Origin: Phascolarctos cinereus
Taxonomy: Eukaryota; Chordata; Mammalia; Diprotodontia; Phascolarctidae
Length of the DNA: 64,000 bases
NCBI RefSeq assembly: GCF_002099425.1
Contig: NW_018344339.1
Span: 124,001 to 188,000, forward strand
Reading direction: 5' to 3'
The notes under the pieces are model-generated. The model was not told the DNA's origin and did not search any database. It saw only the letters and a list, made by a program, of their open reading frames with translations. The number at the start of each line of letters is the position of its first letter. Within the stretch, counting starts at the first letter, position 1. The position numbers were made by a program, and so were the translations under genes. This document shows positions 35,840 through 46,904 of the stretch, piece by piece.

Positions 35840-36175
35840 CACTCAACTTTAAATATTTTCACTGGATGTCCCCCATGCCTAGAATCCTCTCTCTGCTCAG
35901 CTGTGCTGTCAAACTTTCCTGGCTTCCTTCAAGCCCAGTTAAAGTTCTATTTTTGGCAGTCCTCTTTTCTTAGTCCTCTTAATCTTAATGTCTTCCCTTT
36001 GAGAGAACCCCTAATGTCTCTTGAATATAACCTATCATATGTTTGTATATTTTCTCCCCATTAGATTGTGAGCTCCTTGAGAACAGGGACTATATTTTGT
36101 CTTCCTTTGTATTCCCCTATGGTTAACACAGTGCTTAGCACGTAGAAGGAACTTAACAAATGCTTGTTGACTGCA
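35840..36175 (+). mobile_element. L2 LINE, 3' end
   Basis: ATGCCTAGAATCCTCTCTCT, TTCAAGCCCAGTTAAAGTTC, then AGATTGTGAGCTCCTTGAGA, ACAGGGACTATATTTTGTC and the terminal GAAGGAACTTAACAAATGCT TGTTGAC. A long, clear L2 3' region. Non-coding. Confidence 0.87.
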
Positions 36176-36249
36176 AATTAACTACAACCTAACCTAGAGG
36201 CAATTTAGCATCAATCAATCACTCTAACAAAATCATTTATTTAGTTTCT

Positions 36250-36495
36250 ATTATGTATCAGGGGCTAAAATTCTGGACTTAGAGTCATGAAGTCTTGAGT
36301 TTAAATCCTGCCTTAGACACTTAATAGACCATAGGTAAGTCATGACCACAATAAATCTCAGTTTCTTCATTTACAAAAAAGGATAATAATACCTGTTAAT
36401 ATATAACAGATAATAACTGTTTAAAACTCAAATGAGCTTATGCATGTAAAAAGTGCTCTTCTAAATTAAAAGTACTATATGAATGTCAATTTTAC
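36250..36495 (+). mobile_element. MIR/THER1-type SINE
   Basis: Plus strand: TTCTGGACTTAGAGTCATGA, GAGTTTAAATCCTGCCTTAG (B box region), then ACACTTAATAGACC, AATCTCAGTTTCTTCATTTA and AAAAAGGATAATAATACC. Diverged but complete in order. Confidence 0.75.
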
Positions 36496-36702
36496 TGATT
36501 AATCAATGGGCCAGGAACTCTGTAGGCTCAAAGATTAGTCCACAGTTTATAAAGGGGGAAGGAAGGGCCTTCCTCACTTTTCTTTTGGTTACTGGATCAT
36601 TTCTTATAAATATCAATGAACTTTAATTAAAATGACTAACTCAGTTTGTTTTACAGGAAACAGCTAAAGAAGTGATATTTGGAGCTTTGAAAATATTTGT
36701 GC

Positions 36703-36745
36703 ATTCATTCATTCATTCATTCATTCATTCATTCATTCATTCATT
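36703..36745. repeat. (ATTC)n microsatellite
   Basis: About ten uninterrupted ATTC tetramers. Confidence 0.95.
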
Positions 36746-38106
36746 AGTTTGCTCATTAAAGAATTGGCCACAGTGACTTAGATGTTTTTGATTAAGTGGA
36801 TCATCATAAAGTATATTAAATTTTCCCAAAAGAAGAAATTAATAATTGGTGGTTGCATTCCTAATTAAGGATTTGACATGAAATAAACCATCAGTTATGG
36901 CCAACAATTTGTCATAAAAGCAAATATATGATAACCATAAGCCTCTTTAATAATTAACAACAGGTAAAATTATGCTCTGAGCTCTGTAAGATGGATATAA
37001 ATATTTCTCTGTATATCAGTTCTAAGATGAGTCACTATGTTGCATAGTATGTACCTGGACCATGTAAAAATGTTACTTGAATATAATCATAAATTTGACT
37101 TAAAGCTTATTTGTTCACCATGATACAGTAATTAAAAACAATAATTAAAAACTTAATTAAAATAATGCTTTCTACTTTCTTGGAATTATTTAGGGTTGGA
37201 GATGATTTGGACTGCTTGAGTCTCTAAAAAGTGGAGCTTGAACTGATGCTTTCTTTTTCTGTTGAATCATTTTCTTAATAGGCAGAAGTATTAAGAATTA
37301 ATGCTTCAAAGTTAATTAGAAGAAGGTGCAATCTTTGCTATTGCCTTTCTTTTGAGCTAGGCAAGCTAAATTTCCTCAGATTTTCTTAATGGATTGAAGT
37401 GTCACTTTTCTATTGTCATTAGCTTGAACCTCTACTAGTTACATTTCCCCCATTCTTATAGGATAGGTGACTCATCTGCAGTTCCTTAATGACTAGTCTC
37501 CAGTTGCTTAACATCAATTACCTTTTACAAAAAGACATTTACTTCTAAAATATAGCAAGAAAAATATTTAAAATTTCCCCAGTACCTCAAATGTATAATC
37601 CCCTCTTCACGTACTCAGTCTCTGAAGGTATGGGTATGGGGAGGGAGTGGTATTAAGTTCAAAACTTGGTTCTGTTCCTACATGTCACTGGTCCCCTCAA
37701 GTTTATGTTGGTAGGCAACTTTGCTGCTAGGTGAGTCTTTATTTTGTCTTTGGGGGTGTAAGTCTAGACAGTAAAAATTGAAAATTACCTCTTATTCCTC
37801 AGGACATAGATCCTTTAATGGCCACAACACTCAGCCTGGAACCCTGCCTCTGGAACAGTAAGACCCTGAAGTGACCTCATGCCAATCTTTAGAATTCACT
37901 ATGTTGTGAGATACTACTCCTTTCACCATACTGTCTCTCATAGGACATTGCGAGAGAGTCACCAAGCTTTCAAAGAGGCAAACGATGTAAAGAGAAAGTA
38001 CCTGAAGCTGAATAACCTTTCTGAAAACTTCCATAGTCAATTAGAGAATCTCTCCTTCATCATGTGGAATGAGATGTAGATTGTTGACACATGTTCCATA
38101 CTCTCC
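36746..38106. other. Repeat-poor AT-rich block
   Basis: About 1.3 kb with no recognised transposon. 36780-37200 has many TAATTA/TTAATTA words, which are homeodomain-type sites in principle, and no open frame of interest. A candidate for conserved non-coding DNA, on sequence texture alone. Confidence 0.4.
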
Positions 38107-38353
38107 CTTATTGGTTGTTTTTCAGTAGTTTGACTCCTCATGACCCCATTTGCAGAGATACTGCTGTAGTTTGCCATTTTCTTCTCCACCTCATTTAACA
38201 TTTCACAGGTGAGGAAACCAAGGTAAATAGGGCCAAGTGATTTGCCCAGGGTCACTTACTTGGTAACTAAACCTCTGAAGCCAGATTTGAACTTAGGAAG
38301 ATGAGTTTTCCTGACTCCAGGCACAGCACTCTGTCCACTGCACACCTATCTGC
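38107..38353 (-). mobile_element. Mar1-type SINE with RTE tail
   Basis: Antisense: TTGACTCCTCATGACCCCAT tail, TGCCATTTTCTTCTCCACCT, GGTGAGGAAACCAAGGTAAA, TGATTTGCCCAGGGTCACTT and a degraded head CTGTCCACTGCACACCTATC. Older than the 28775 copy by divergence. Confidence 0.8.
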
Positions 38354-38504
38354 ACTGCTTTCCCTTATAAACCATCATAATTCTCACAGATTCCATCTCT
38401 ACAGTGTACTTCATGTGGAAAGATTGAATCAGCTGAGCAAGCTAACGAAGTCTATACATGTACCAGACCCCTATTATGATCACCCTTCTGTTTGAAAAAA
38501 AAAA

Positions 38505-40085
38505 GGCAGAGAGGCAGAGCCAAGATGGTATAGTAAAGGCAGGACTCACCTGAGCTCTCCCCCAAATCCCTCCAAATCCCTTTAAATAATGGCTCTAAAC
38601 AAATTCTAGAGTGGCAGAACCCACAAAAAGAGCGAAACAATTTTCTAGCCGAGACAATTTAGAAGATTGGTAGGAAAGGTCTGTTGTACCAGGGTGAGAG
38701 AGGAGAACAGTCCAGAGGCTGTGCCAGGGCAGACCAGACCCCAGCACAGCAGAAGTAGACCTTGGAGAGACTGAATCAGTGGCAGCACTGGCACTTTCCA
38801 GACCTCTCAGCACACAGACAGTAAGGGGATCAAACAATGTATCAGAAGGACATTTACAGGGATACTTTTGCTGGCATTTGGGGCAGGACTATGTTGCATT
38901 GCCTATACTTGGATCTGGGTTGCAGTGCTGGGTCTTAGTCCCAGTGAGGAGAGGCACTAGCACACCAGAGCTTGTGGCTGCAGGGGAGCAGGGTCCCTGG
39001 TCACAGTTGCAGGGTTTAAAAGAGTACTTGTGGTTGCGCAATAAACCAGTGCACAGTATGTGACAATAGTAAGCACACCTGTCTGTAGATCATACCACTT
39101 TGGAAGAACTAAACTTACAGGTCCCCAGAACTACCTCTGAAAATAACTGCACAAAAACCTCTGAATCTGCCTTGATATTCTAGGATGAGAAGGTAAAGTA
39201 GAAATTGAAAGAATCCACTGATCGCCTCCTGACAGAGATCTCAAAACGAAAATTCCCAGGAATGTGATAGCCAAATTCCAGACCTCCTAGATCAAGTTTA
39301 AAATGCTGCAAGCAGCGAAAAAGAAACAAATCAAATATGGAGCCACAGTGAGTATGACACAAGATTTAGCAGCTTCTATACTAAAGGATCAGAGGGCTTG
39401 GAATATGATATTCCAGAGGGCAAAAGAACTAGGATTACAACCAAGAATCACCTACTCAGCAAAACTAAGTATAATGCTTCAGAAGGAAAATGGGCATTCA
39501 ATGAAATAGAGAACTTTCAAGCATTACTGATGAAAAGACCAGAGCTGAATAGAAAATTTTACTTTCAAATACAAAATGCAAAAGAAGCATAAAAAAGTAA
39601 ACAGGAAAGAGAAATCAGAAGGAATTTTTATAAGGTTAATTGTTCATATTTCTACATGGGAAAATGATATTTGTAACTCCTAAAAACTTTCTTATTATTT
39701 GAGCAGCTAGAAGTAGTATACATAGAAAGCAAAGGTGTGAGTTGAATGTGATGGTATAATTACCTAAAAATAAAAAATTAAGGGATGAGAAAGAGGAATG
39801 CACTGGGAGAATAGGGGGAGGCAGAATGGGCTAAATTATTTGACATAAAGGAGGCCTGAAAGAGATTTTACAGTGGAGGGAAAATGGCAGAAGTGGGGAA
39901 AGGAGCATGTAAACCTCACTCTCATCCAAATTGGCTCGGAGAAGGAATAATATACACACTCAATTGGGTGTAGAAATCTATCTTACCATATAGGAAAGTA
40001 AGAAGGGAAGGGAATAAGAGAAGGAGGAAACTGATAGAAGGGAGGGCTGTTTGGGGGAGGTTAAAGTCAGAAGCAAAATACTTTT
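38505..40085 (+). mobile_element. L1-clade LINE, 5' UTR and ORF1 region only
   Basis: Plus strand. The 5' terminus GGCAGAGCCAAGATGGTATA followed by GTAAAGGCAGGACTCACC matches in reverse the 5' end of L1 copy A (16745). The 5' UTR is G/C-richer to about 39060. ORF1 C-terminal-domain sequence lies at 39300-39560. A purine-rich spacer follows to about 40085, where a CR1/L3 begins. No ORF2 is present. This could be a HAL1-type element or an L1 cut at its 3' side. Confidence 0.82.
39300..39560 (+). pseudogene. L1 ORF1p C-terminal domain remnant
   Basis: Frame from 39303: MLQAAKKKQIKYGATVSMTQ, DLAASILKDQRAWNMIFQRA, KELGLQPRITYSAKLSIML. It lines up along its length with the human L1 ORF1p C-terminal domain (ILKAAREKGQVTYKGTPIRL..QPRILYPAKLSF), the single-strand nucleic-acid-binding part of ORF1p. 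The preceding coiled coil and RRM are not recognisable. The frame is short and lacks the rest of the protein. Confidence 0.85.
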
Positions 40086-40089
40086 GAAA

Positions 40090-40965
40090 ATTGACAGGAC
40101 AACATCCTTAACTCCAAATTTGTGGATGACATAAAAATGAAAGGGATAGCTAGCATACTGAATGCTATTCAAGATGCAAAAAGATCTTGACAGGCTGGAA
40201 CATTGGGCTGAATCTAATAAAATGAATTTCATAGGAATAAATGTAGTCTTTTGGGTTCAAATGTCATCTTCACAGATATGATATATGGGAGGCATGGCTA
40301 GATAGCAGCTTGTCTGAAAACAATTGTTGGTTCTAATAGACTAAAAGTACAGTATAATTAAAAAAAAGTCCTATGTCAGCCAAGAAAGCTAATTTCATCT
40401 CAGGCTACATTAAGAGAGTCCTGATATCTAGCATTAGGGCAGTGCCAATCCTACTAAATTTTGATCTAGTTAAACCATGTCTAAAGTACTGTGTTCAGTT
40501 CCAAGTGTCACATTTTAGGAGAGGCCTTGATAATCTGGATAGAATCCAGAAGAGGGAGTAGGCTGGTGAGGAGATTCATATCAGAAACATTCTACCTTCC
40601 CAACTGTGGAGGAAGGTGCAGCCTGAAGAAGACTCGGGTGGGTGAGGGGAATGAATTGTTTTCTTTAAATATTTCAAGGATTATCATATGGGTGAGAAAA
40701 TAGACCAGTTCTAGTTGTCCTCAGAGTGCAAAGGAATTGTGGAACTTGAAAGAGATAAATACTTAAGCTGATGTAAGGAAAAACTTCCTAGCAGTTAGAA
40801 CTACCCCAACATGGAACTGACCAGCTTAGGACCTGGTGACTTACCTTACTATAAGTCTTCCAGCAAGGGCTGGTGGAGCAAAGAATGCAAGGGATTTTTG
40901 TTTACTTCCAAGTCTGTTTACATAGCCTATGAGGTCCCTTCCAACTCTGAGATTCCAGTCGATAC
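40090..40965 (+). mobile_element. CR1/L3 LINE, RT C-terminus and 3' UTR
   Basis: Plus strand. Begins with RT words (FVDDIKM in place of the FADDTKL catalytic box, near 40123), GATCTTGACAGGCTGGAACA and CATTGGGCTGAATC. It passes the C-terminal RT region, then AAGGAAAAACTTCCTAGCAG and ends TGAGGTCCCTTCCAACTCTG, AGATTCC. This is the CR1/L3 3' end. Old and dead. Confidence 0.9.
40373..40561 (+). pseudogene. CR1/L3 reverse-transcriptase C-terminal remnant
   Basis: A 62-codon open stretch: SAKKANFISGYIKRVLISSI, then LVKPCLKYCVQFQVSHFRRG, LDNLDRIQKRE. It matches the usual CR1 RT ending [41 protein letters not shown]. The upstream catalytic box is changed to FVDD. This is the most readable LINE protein fossil in the window, but it is only a fragment. 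Confidence 0.88.
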
Positions 40966-40974
40966 TGTGTGAAT

Positions 40975-41220
40975 CAGTCCATTGATCTTCCTTCAAGTCT
41001 CAAGTAACATCTCACCTTCTACAAGTCTTCCCTTTGAGATTACCTCTGATTTGACCAGTAGACATCCTGCTTATACATACTTATTTACATATTGCTTCTG
41101 TCATTTGAATGTGAATTCCTTGATAGCAAGAATTTATTTTTTATTTTCATATCCACAGCACAGTTTCTGGAAAACAGTAAGTGCTTAAGAAATGCTTGTT
41201 GACATACGGATTGATTTTTG
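40975..41220 (+). mobile_element. L2 LINE, 3' end
   Basis: CTTCCTTCAAGTCTCAAGTA, TCTTCCCTTTGAGATTACC, TGAATGTGAATTCCTTGATA and the terminal AACAGTAAGTGCTTAAGAAA TGCTTG. Confidence 0.78.
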
Positions 41221-41239
41221 ACAATTCAAGGTTCTGTAA

Positions 41240-41495
41240 GACATTTAGATAGTACAGTGGATAGAGTGCCAAGCCTGGAGCCAGGAAGACTCACTTTCCT
41301 GATTTCAAATCTGTCCTTGGACACTTACTGGCTGTGGGACCCTGGACGAGTCACTTAACCCTGTTTGTTTCAGTTTCCTCATCTATAAAATGAGGTGGAG
41401 AAAAAAAATGACAAACCATTCCAGTATCTTTGCCAAGAGAACCCCAAATGGTGTTACAAAGAGTCAGACATGACTAAAACAACTCAACAAAGTTT
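41240..41495 (+). mobile_element. Mar1-type SINE with RTE tail
   Basis: The only plus-strand Mar1 found. Head CAGTGGATAGAGTGCCAAGC, MIR-like core ACTTACTGGCTGTGGGACCC, CAGTTTCCTCATCTATAAAA, then the tail TGACAAACCATTCCAGTATC, CCAAGAGAACCCCAAATGGT, and the end AAAGAGTCAGACATGACTAA AACAACTCAACAA. The tail is nearly the same as the 3' end of the RTE at 11390-11437. Confidence 0.9.
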
Positions 41496-41679
41496 CAGTA
41501 GTTTATTCTACTTTTCTTTTTTAAAAAAAAGTCATCTTAGCATCTAAATATTTGAAGCCATCCTTGAAGACTTTTATTGTCATATCAGGGGCCTGGAAAG
41601 ATTGGAAATCATGGTATAATACATGACAAAATGTCACATTATTGACAAAGTATATGGATTTGCATGCAATAGGATCATA

Positions 41680-41875
41680 GATCTAGAAGCAGAAAAGACC
41701 ATAGAGGCCACATAGTCCTCTTGCTTCATTTTACAATGCGAAAATGAAGGCCAAAGTAAAGTAAATGACTTGTTCCAGGTCACACAGATAATAAGCCTCA
41801 GAGATGGAGTTTTAATTCAGACCCTCTGACTAAAAATCTAATGCTCTCTCCACTGGGCTACATCACCTCCTATAG
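41680..41875 (-). mobile_element. MIR-like SINE, antisense
   Basis: GATCTAGAAGCAGAAAAGAC, ATAGAGGCCACATAGTCCTC, TTGTTCCAGGTCACACAGAT and TAATGCTCTCTCCACTGGGC, the reverse complement of a MIR variant with an L3-type tail. Confidence 0.7.
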
Positions 41876-42359
41876 TCCAAATATAAAAGTCATATGCACT
41901 ACACAACATATTGCATACTAAGGTAATATATGGAAGTCATTTGTAGTAGACAGTATATTAGGCTTTGAGGGAATGTGTTAAGAACACATTAGATGAATTG
42001 TACCAGTGGGTTACTGGCTACATAGGTGTCTTCCTCCATTAGTCCTGGAACATACAAGTCAGTCTTGTGACTGGCTACATAGTCTTCAAACTACAATAGT
42101 AAATTGTTAGTTAAATGTGTCTTTACCTTTAGTAACTTCAGCTTTACTAATCTGTCATCCTAATCCTAAATCTGTGGATTGCCCAAAGTTTACTCTTACT
42201 GTCTCCTGCCCCTTAAAGAGTTGGATTTATGAATGGCCCCCTTTTCCACTTACAGGATACTAACATCAAAAGGGAGCAGCCTACTGTCATTATATGCTAG
42301 CACCTAGTGTTGATTTAGGGAGATAATTCCATAGGTTTATATAGCAGTATTCCAGGTCT

Positions 42360-42565
42360 ACCCAAATTGCTGTCCTCTTTTCACATATGTATCTGCTAAT
42401 ATTATTTTCTGCTCTTTTGCAAGCATGTCTTGTCTTCCCAATTAAATCATAAGTTCCTTAAGGGCAGGGATCATGTTTTCTGCTATTTCTACGGACCAGG
42501 CATGATTAGCATAGTGCTGATACATACTAAGTATTCAATAAACACTCATTTATTGATTGATTAGA
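42360..42565 (+). mobile_element. L2 LINE, 3' end
   Basis: AATTAAATCATAAGTTCCTT, AAGGGCAGGGATCATGTTTT and the terminal CATACTAAGTATTCAATAAA, CACTCATTTATTGATTGATT. Confidence 0.82.
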
Positions 42566-42659
42566 AAACAATGTATTCTGAATTCAGAGAAGTGATGCAA
42601 GGAAATAGATGATCTTATAAGAAGCTGATCCTTTTCAAGATCAAATAACACAATTTTGG

Positions 42660-42995
42660 CTGTCATTCATCCTTTGTTTTCGAAGAAGACCAGTGACATT
42701 GTGGGTAATGTCTTTATTTGTTCAAGAATTGGATTTAAGTGAGTCAGAGTTGTGGAAAATCATCAGCCTCACTATCTCTTCCTAAGTAACTGAAGTCTAG
42801 TGGCAGAATAAAAGTCAAGATGACTGGCAATAGCCCAGGATGCAATAGATGACCTGGGCATCTTTGATGTCTGAGTAAGTTCTAAGTGCTTCACAGTGTC
42901 TGCTTCAGCCACCTTCATGGCCATTAGAACAAATTGTACTAATCTGCCCAATCTGCTGGAGGAAGTCTTCACATGCTTGAGGTAGACATTCCCCT
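42660..42995 (+). repeat. Dispersed repeat, family not assigned
   Basis: It begins GTCATTCATCCTTTGTTTTC, then GAAGAAGACCAGTGACATTG, AAGTCAAGATGACTGGCAAT, AGTGCTTCACAGTGTCTGCT and ends TTCACATGCTTGAGGTAGAC. The first 40 bp have a partial second copy at 58935-58980. I recognise the wording as repetitive in marsupial DNA but cannot name the family. The minus-strand frame of 66 codons inside it is not a gene. Confidence 0.55.
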
Positions 42996-43424
42996 CAACT
43001 CATAATGTAGCAGACTTTGTAATCATCAACGATTTTCTCTGAATACAAAATGGGGAGCTTTTTTTTGGTGTGTTTTCTTATTTTCTAGTATATATTCAGG
43101 ATTAAGAGTCAGATAAATGCTCTCTGAGAAAAGGTATTTATTGAATGGACTTATGGGATAGTGCACTATTGTTTATGAAAGACCAACTGTAAGTAAATTG
43201 TGCTGATTTCAAGTAGACACTTCTTTCTGGCACGCATTTGTAGGTATATTTAACTTACAACTATCTTCTTAATTTCATCTTGGAACTCTCCTAGCTCCAA
43301 TTTCTGTAGTGTCCTAAGGTTACTAAGCTATCTACTTACAATCCTTCAACCCTATTCTATTCCACCCCACTGTACTCTACAACTTTCCAAGGAGGTCAGT
43401 TAAGCACCATCCCTCCATTTTTTC
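42996..43424. other. Unassigned DNA
   Basis: No recognised repeat or coding signal. Confidence 0.35.
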
Positions 43425-43530
43425 AGATGTGAAAACTGAGGCTTAATTGTTAAATTATTTGCCTAAATTCATAGAGCAAGGCAAAGCTAAGATTTGAATC
43501 CTGGTATACTGACTTTTTTCTGGCTATACA
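43425..43530 (-). mobile_element. MIR-like SINE scrap, antisense
   Basis: GTGAAAACTGAGGCTTAATT, TTATTTGCCTAAATTCATAG and AAGATTTGAATCCTGGTATA match the middle of reverse-complement MIR. Confidence 0.55.
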
Positions 43531-43935
43531 TATCTGTATATTTAGGCCTTTTACTATTTAGCCTTATGAACAACTGCAAGCCTATAGGTCACCTAGTTTG
43601 AAGAATTAATTTATATTTGGTCTAAAACTTCTTTTCTTTGTCATGTGCTTCTCATGTCCTTTCGCTAATATAACTTTAAAAGTATTTGTTCTTCTTTATT
43701 TAGAAATATGAATAGATTTTTATTTTATTAAAAAGAATAGCTTATTTTTAGTGAGATGCTATGAGTCCATAATCACTAAAGAATTCCTGTTTTTTTCCTT
43801 TTAAAACATATTTTGTATCTACTATATTTAGAACACTGTCATGATAGCCAGGTGTAGCTGGAGCTATAATAGCATTCCCTAAAAATGGCCATATCTATAG
43901 AGCAGATGAGGGAGAATGGGAAAGAGTTTGACCTA

Positions 43936-44890
43936 AATCAATCAATCAATCAATCAATCAACAAACATTTATCAAATACCTATTATATTCCAGGCTCAGT
44001 GGGAATGCAAAGAGAAAATGAAATGGCCCATGCCTTAAAGGAGTTTACATTTTATTAACGGAAATCTATAAAATAAAAATGAGATGGTTTTGGGAAGGCG
44101 GGTGCTAGCAATTGGGGGATCAGGAAAGGATTCATGTAGAAGGTCATACTTGAGTTCAGTCTTGACATTAACAAGTGATACTAAGAGGCAGAAACATAAG
44201 AGGAGTATGTCAGATCTGAGAGATGGCCAGCGTTAAGGCACCAGGATAAAAGACGAGTATTATATCTGAGTATCTGCAGGAAGGCAGTTTGGTTAGAATG
44301 AATGAAAGATAGGGAGTAATGTACAATCACGCTTGAAAGGTAAGTTGGAGCCAAGATGTAATGGGCTTTAAATGCTGCAATAAAGAGCCATTGAAAGTGG
44401 CTTAGACAATTAAGGAAAAAAATCATTGTGGCAATTATATGGTAGATGGATTAGAGTAGTTGAGTCAGGGAGGCCAAAAAGGAGAGTATTGAAATAGATT
44501 AAGGGACAGGTGATGAGGCCCTGAACTAAGATTGTGGCTGAATAGTGAGAAGGGGTCAGATGCCAGAGACGGTAGAAATGAAAAGATTTGACATCTCTTT
44601 GGCTCTGCAGAATGAGAATGAGTGAAGGGTCAAGGATACTTCTCAAATTGTAAAACTGAAAGACTGAAATGATGGTGATACCTTAGATAGAAATAGGGAA
44701 GTTTAGAAGGGAGGTGATTTTGGGAGCAAAATTGATGAATTCTATTTTGAATATATTGAGTCTGATGTGTCTATGGGACACATGGTTTGAAATATTCAAT
44801 AGGTAGTAGGTATGGATTGAAGTGCAGGTGAGACCCTGGGGCGGGATATATAGGCCTGATATTGATTTGCATATAGATGCTAAATAATAT
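43936..44890 (+). repeat. Old mammalian dispersed repeat with (ATCA)n at its start
   Basis: Seven ATCA units (43936-43963) lead into ACAAACATTTATCAAATACC, then GGAGTTTACATTTTATTAAC. A long body follows: GGAAAGGATTCATGTAGAAG, TTGGAGCCAAGATGTAATGG, CAATAAAGAGCCATTGAAAG, TGGCAATTATATGGTAGATG, TGTCTATGGGACACATGG. I know this order from many mammalian genomes but do not recall a name I trust. Related starts at 2730, 4019, 7008 and 50265. Confidence 0.6.
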
Positions 44891-46900
44891 CTTCATAATC
44901 TAAACTAGATTAATATTACTCTTTCACAGGAGAAATCATATTTGTTGATTAATCCTAAACCCTTCCTTAGAAAACATGTCTGTTTTCTATTAATTGATCT
45001 AAAGAAGGCTGCTTCATTGTACAAAGTGAAATTTTTCCTCTTTAGGCCAAGTAAGAGACAACTAGACAAAATTCAGGCTTGTGTCATCTACAGAGAAATC
45101 CCACTAGAGTGCTACTACTGGTGATAATCAATCTGTACTTGCTATCAAAGTGAAAATTGAATTTAGTAATGCAAAGTAGATCTCACGTAAGGTAGATGCA
45201 TAAAACCTTTTGCATAATAGATGCTGTTTGTAACTTGGGCTATCTTTGAAATGGGCTATGTGTGCATGTTCTTGGTAGTGGTGGTAGGTAGAAGGGTTAC
45301 ACTGCACTATTCCATTATGATTTTTATGGAAGACAAAATGATTTACCTATGATTGATAGTTGCAATGTGACTCACTTGCCAAGTGCCCCACTTGACTGTA
45401 TTCCTGTGGAATTACAAACCAGGAAAGCAAGGTGCATTGAATTTAAAATGTTAAGCATCTCTTCAGCTCCACAGAGTGAGAAATACCTTCAAACAAGACA
45501 AGGATACATTCATTTATATTCCAAGTAAAGCTAGAACAATATCTTATAAATTATTGATTCCCTGTGTACCACCCTGAGCTATTGTTTGGGTCATGCTGCA
45601 TTTCAGGCTTCTTTCTCTATATGGAAAAGAAAAGGATATAGAATATCAGGTTTTCTCCCTTCCAAAATAAAAAAAATATTAATTTTAATGATGCTCTAAA
45701 ATAATGAGTTAGTTTTTACCCGCAATCAATTCTGCAAGTCAGTGTCCCTGGGTGCAAATGTGAATTTAGCTGATTTCTCCCCCTACTCATACTGAACTTG
45801 AAAATACTGAGTTCAAAATTTATTTTAGGTTTAAAAAAATTAGTTCAAGGAGATTTAAAAAAATTCATTTCTTTTAACAGACAATTTTAAAGACAGCAGC
45901 TATAGAGTCCATTTATGACACTGAAAGTTGAAGGGAGATTGAAAGGGAAAGGTATTAAGCTATCATTATTTGATTATCAAGACAATCTTATTTAGTAATT
46001 ACAGAATGCTATACTGCAGATGATTTTTTTCTATATTGAAGGTTCAAAGATTTAAATGAGAAATTCTCATAAATTGAAAATTATAATTTTACTTCTTCCC
46101 ATTTTCCTTGGTTTTGGTCAGAAGTAGCGGACAAAATATTATGGGAAGAATTGTCCTGGTTTGAAATCAGAGAAGAATAGAAATACAAAGAAACCAAGTG
46201 AGGCCATAAAGTTCTGAATTAATTTCTTGGTTAAGGAGATTGAATAAATATTCCAACTCTGGGCGGTTTGATCTGTTGGAACGATTTACATGTTGTTTGT
46301 TGGGAGGCCAGAAAGGCTTGTGCTGGGCTCTAATTGGCCACAAAAAAAAATTGAGATTTTATTGCTGGCAGATATGCATAATAAAATCTGTAATGTGGAA
46401 TAAAGAAAAAAGCATAGCTTCCTTGTTGGTGCCCATAGTTCATTTTCATGCTAGTAAGGGAGCATCATAGGATTTTTATTCCATTCCTCAAATATCTTTC
46501 TCACCTCTATTCTACTCTTTCTCTGTGTGGTTTGTTGAACGGGGTCCTTGAATGAGTTTCTTTTATTAAATTATTGATATATTTTGTTTTTATATCACTT
46601 CCATTGTCGGGTCATCTCTTCCCTCAGTCTGATGTTCCACACACTGAATGAAAGACTAGAAGGAGACAGAGGAAGGGAAGTGAGACTGAAACTTCTCCCA
46701 AGCTCCAATTGCCTATCCATAGCTTTTATGAATTCCTGATTTTGTGATTGGAGAGGGTGTTCGGTGACTACAGAGGTGGTTTTACAGTGGATCATTTTAA
46801 AATTCTGATTGATAAGCTTATTTTCATTTGGATTTTGAGGTTCACACTTGTTTATTGCAAAATATGCTTTGAATTTGCTAGACTAGCTTATTTATTGAAG
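44891..46900. other. Repeat-poor block
   Basis: About 2 kb with no recognised transposon, rare in this window. 46180-46480 holds a compact complex segment including TCTAATTGGCCAC (inverted CCAAT) and an octamer-like ATATGCATAATAAA. No splice-bounded open frame stands out. Candidate for conserved non-coding sequence. Confidence 0.45.
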
Positions 46901-46904
46901 TAGC

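Noticed and set aside
38779-39063. 94-codon frame with balanced composition
   Set aside because: It falls in the GC-richer 5' UTR of an L1-clade element, known to be non-coding. No matching protein family is recognised.
43936-43963. CRISPR-like repeat
   Set aside because: The (ATCA)n run and other short tandem repeats here have no spacers of regular length and lie in eukaryotic repeat DNA.
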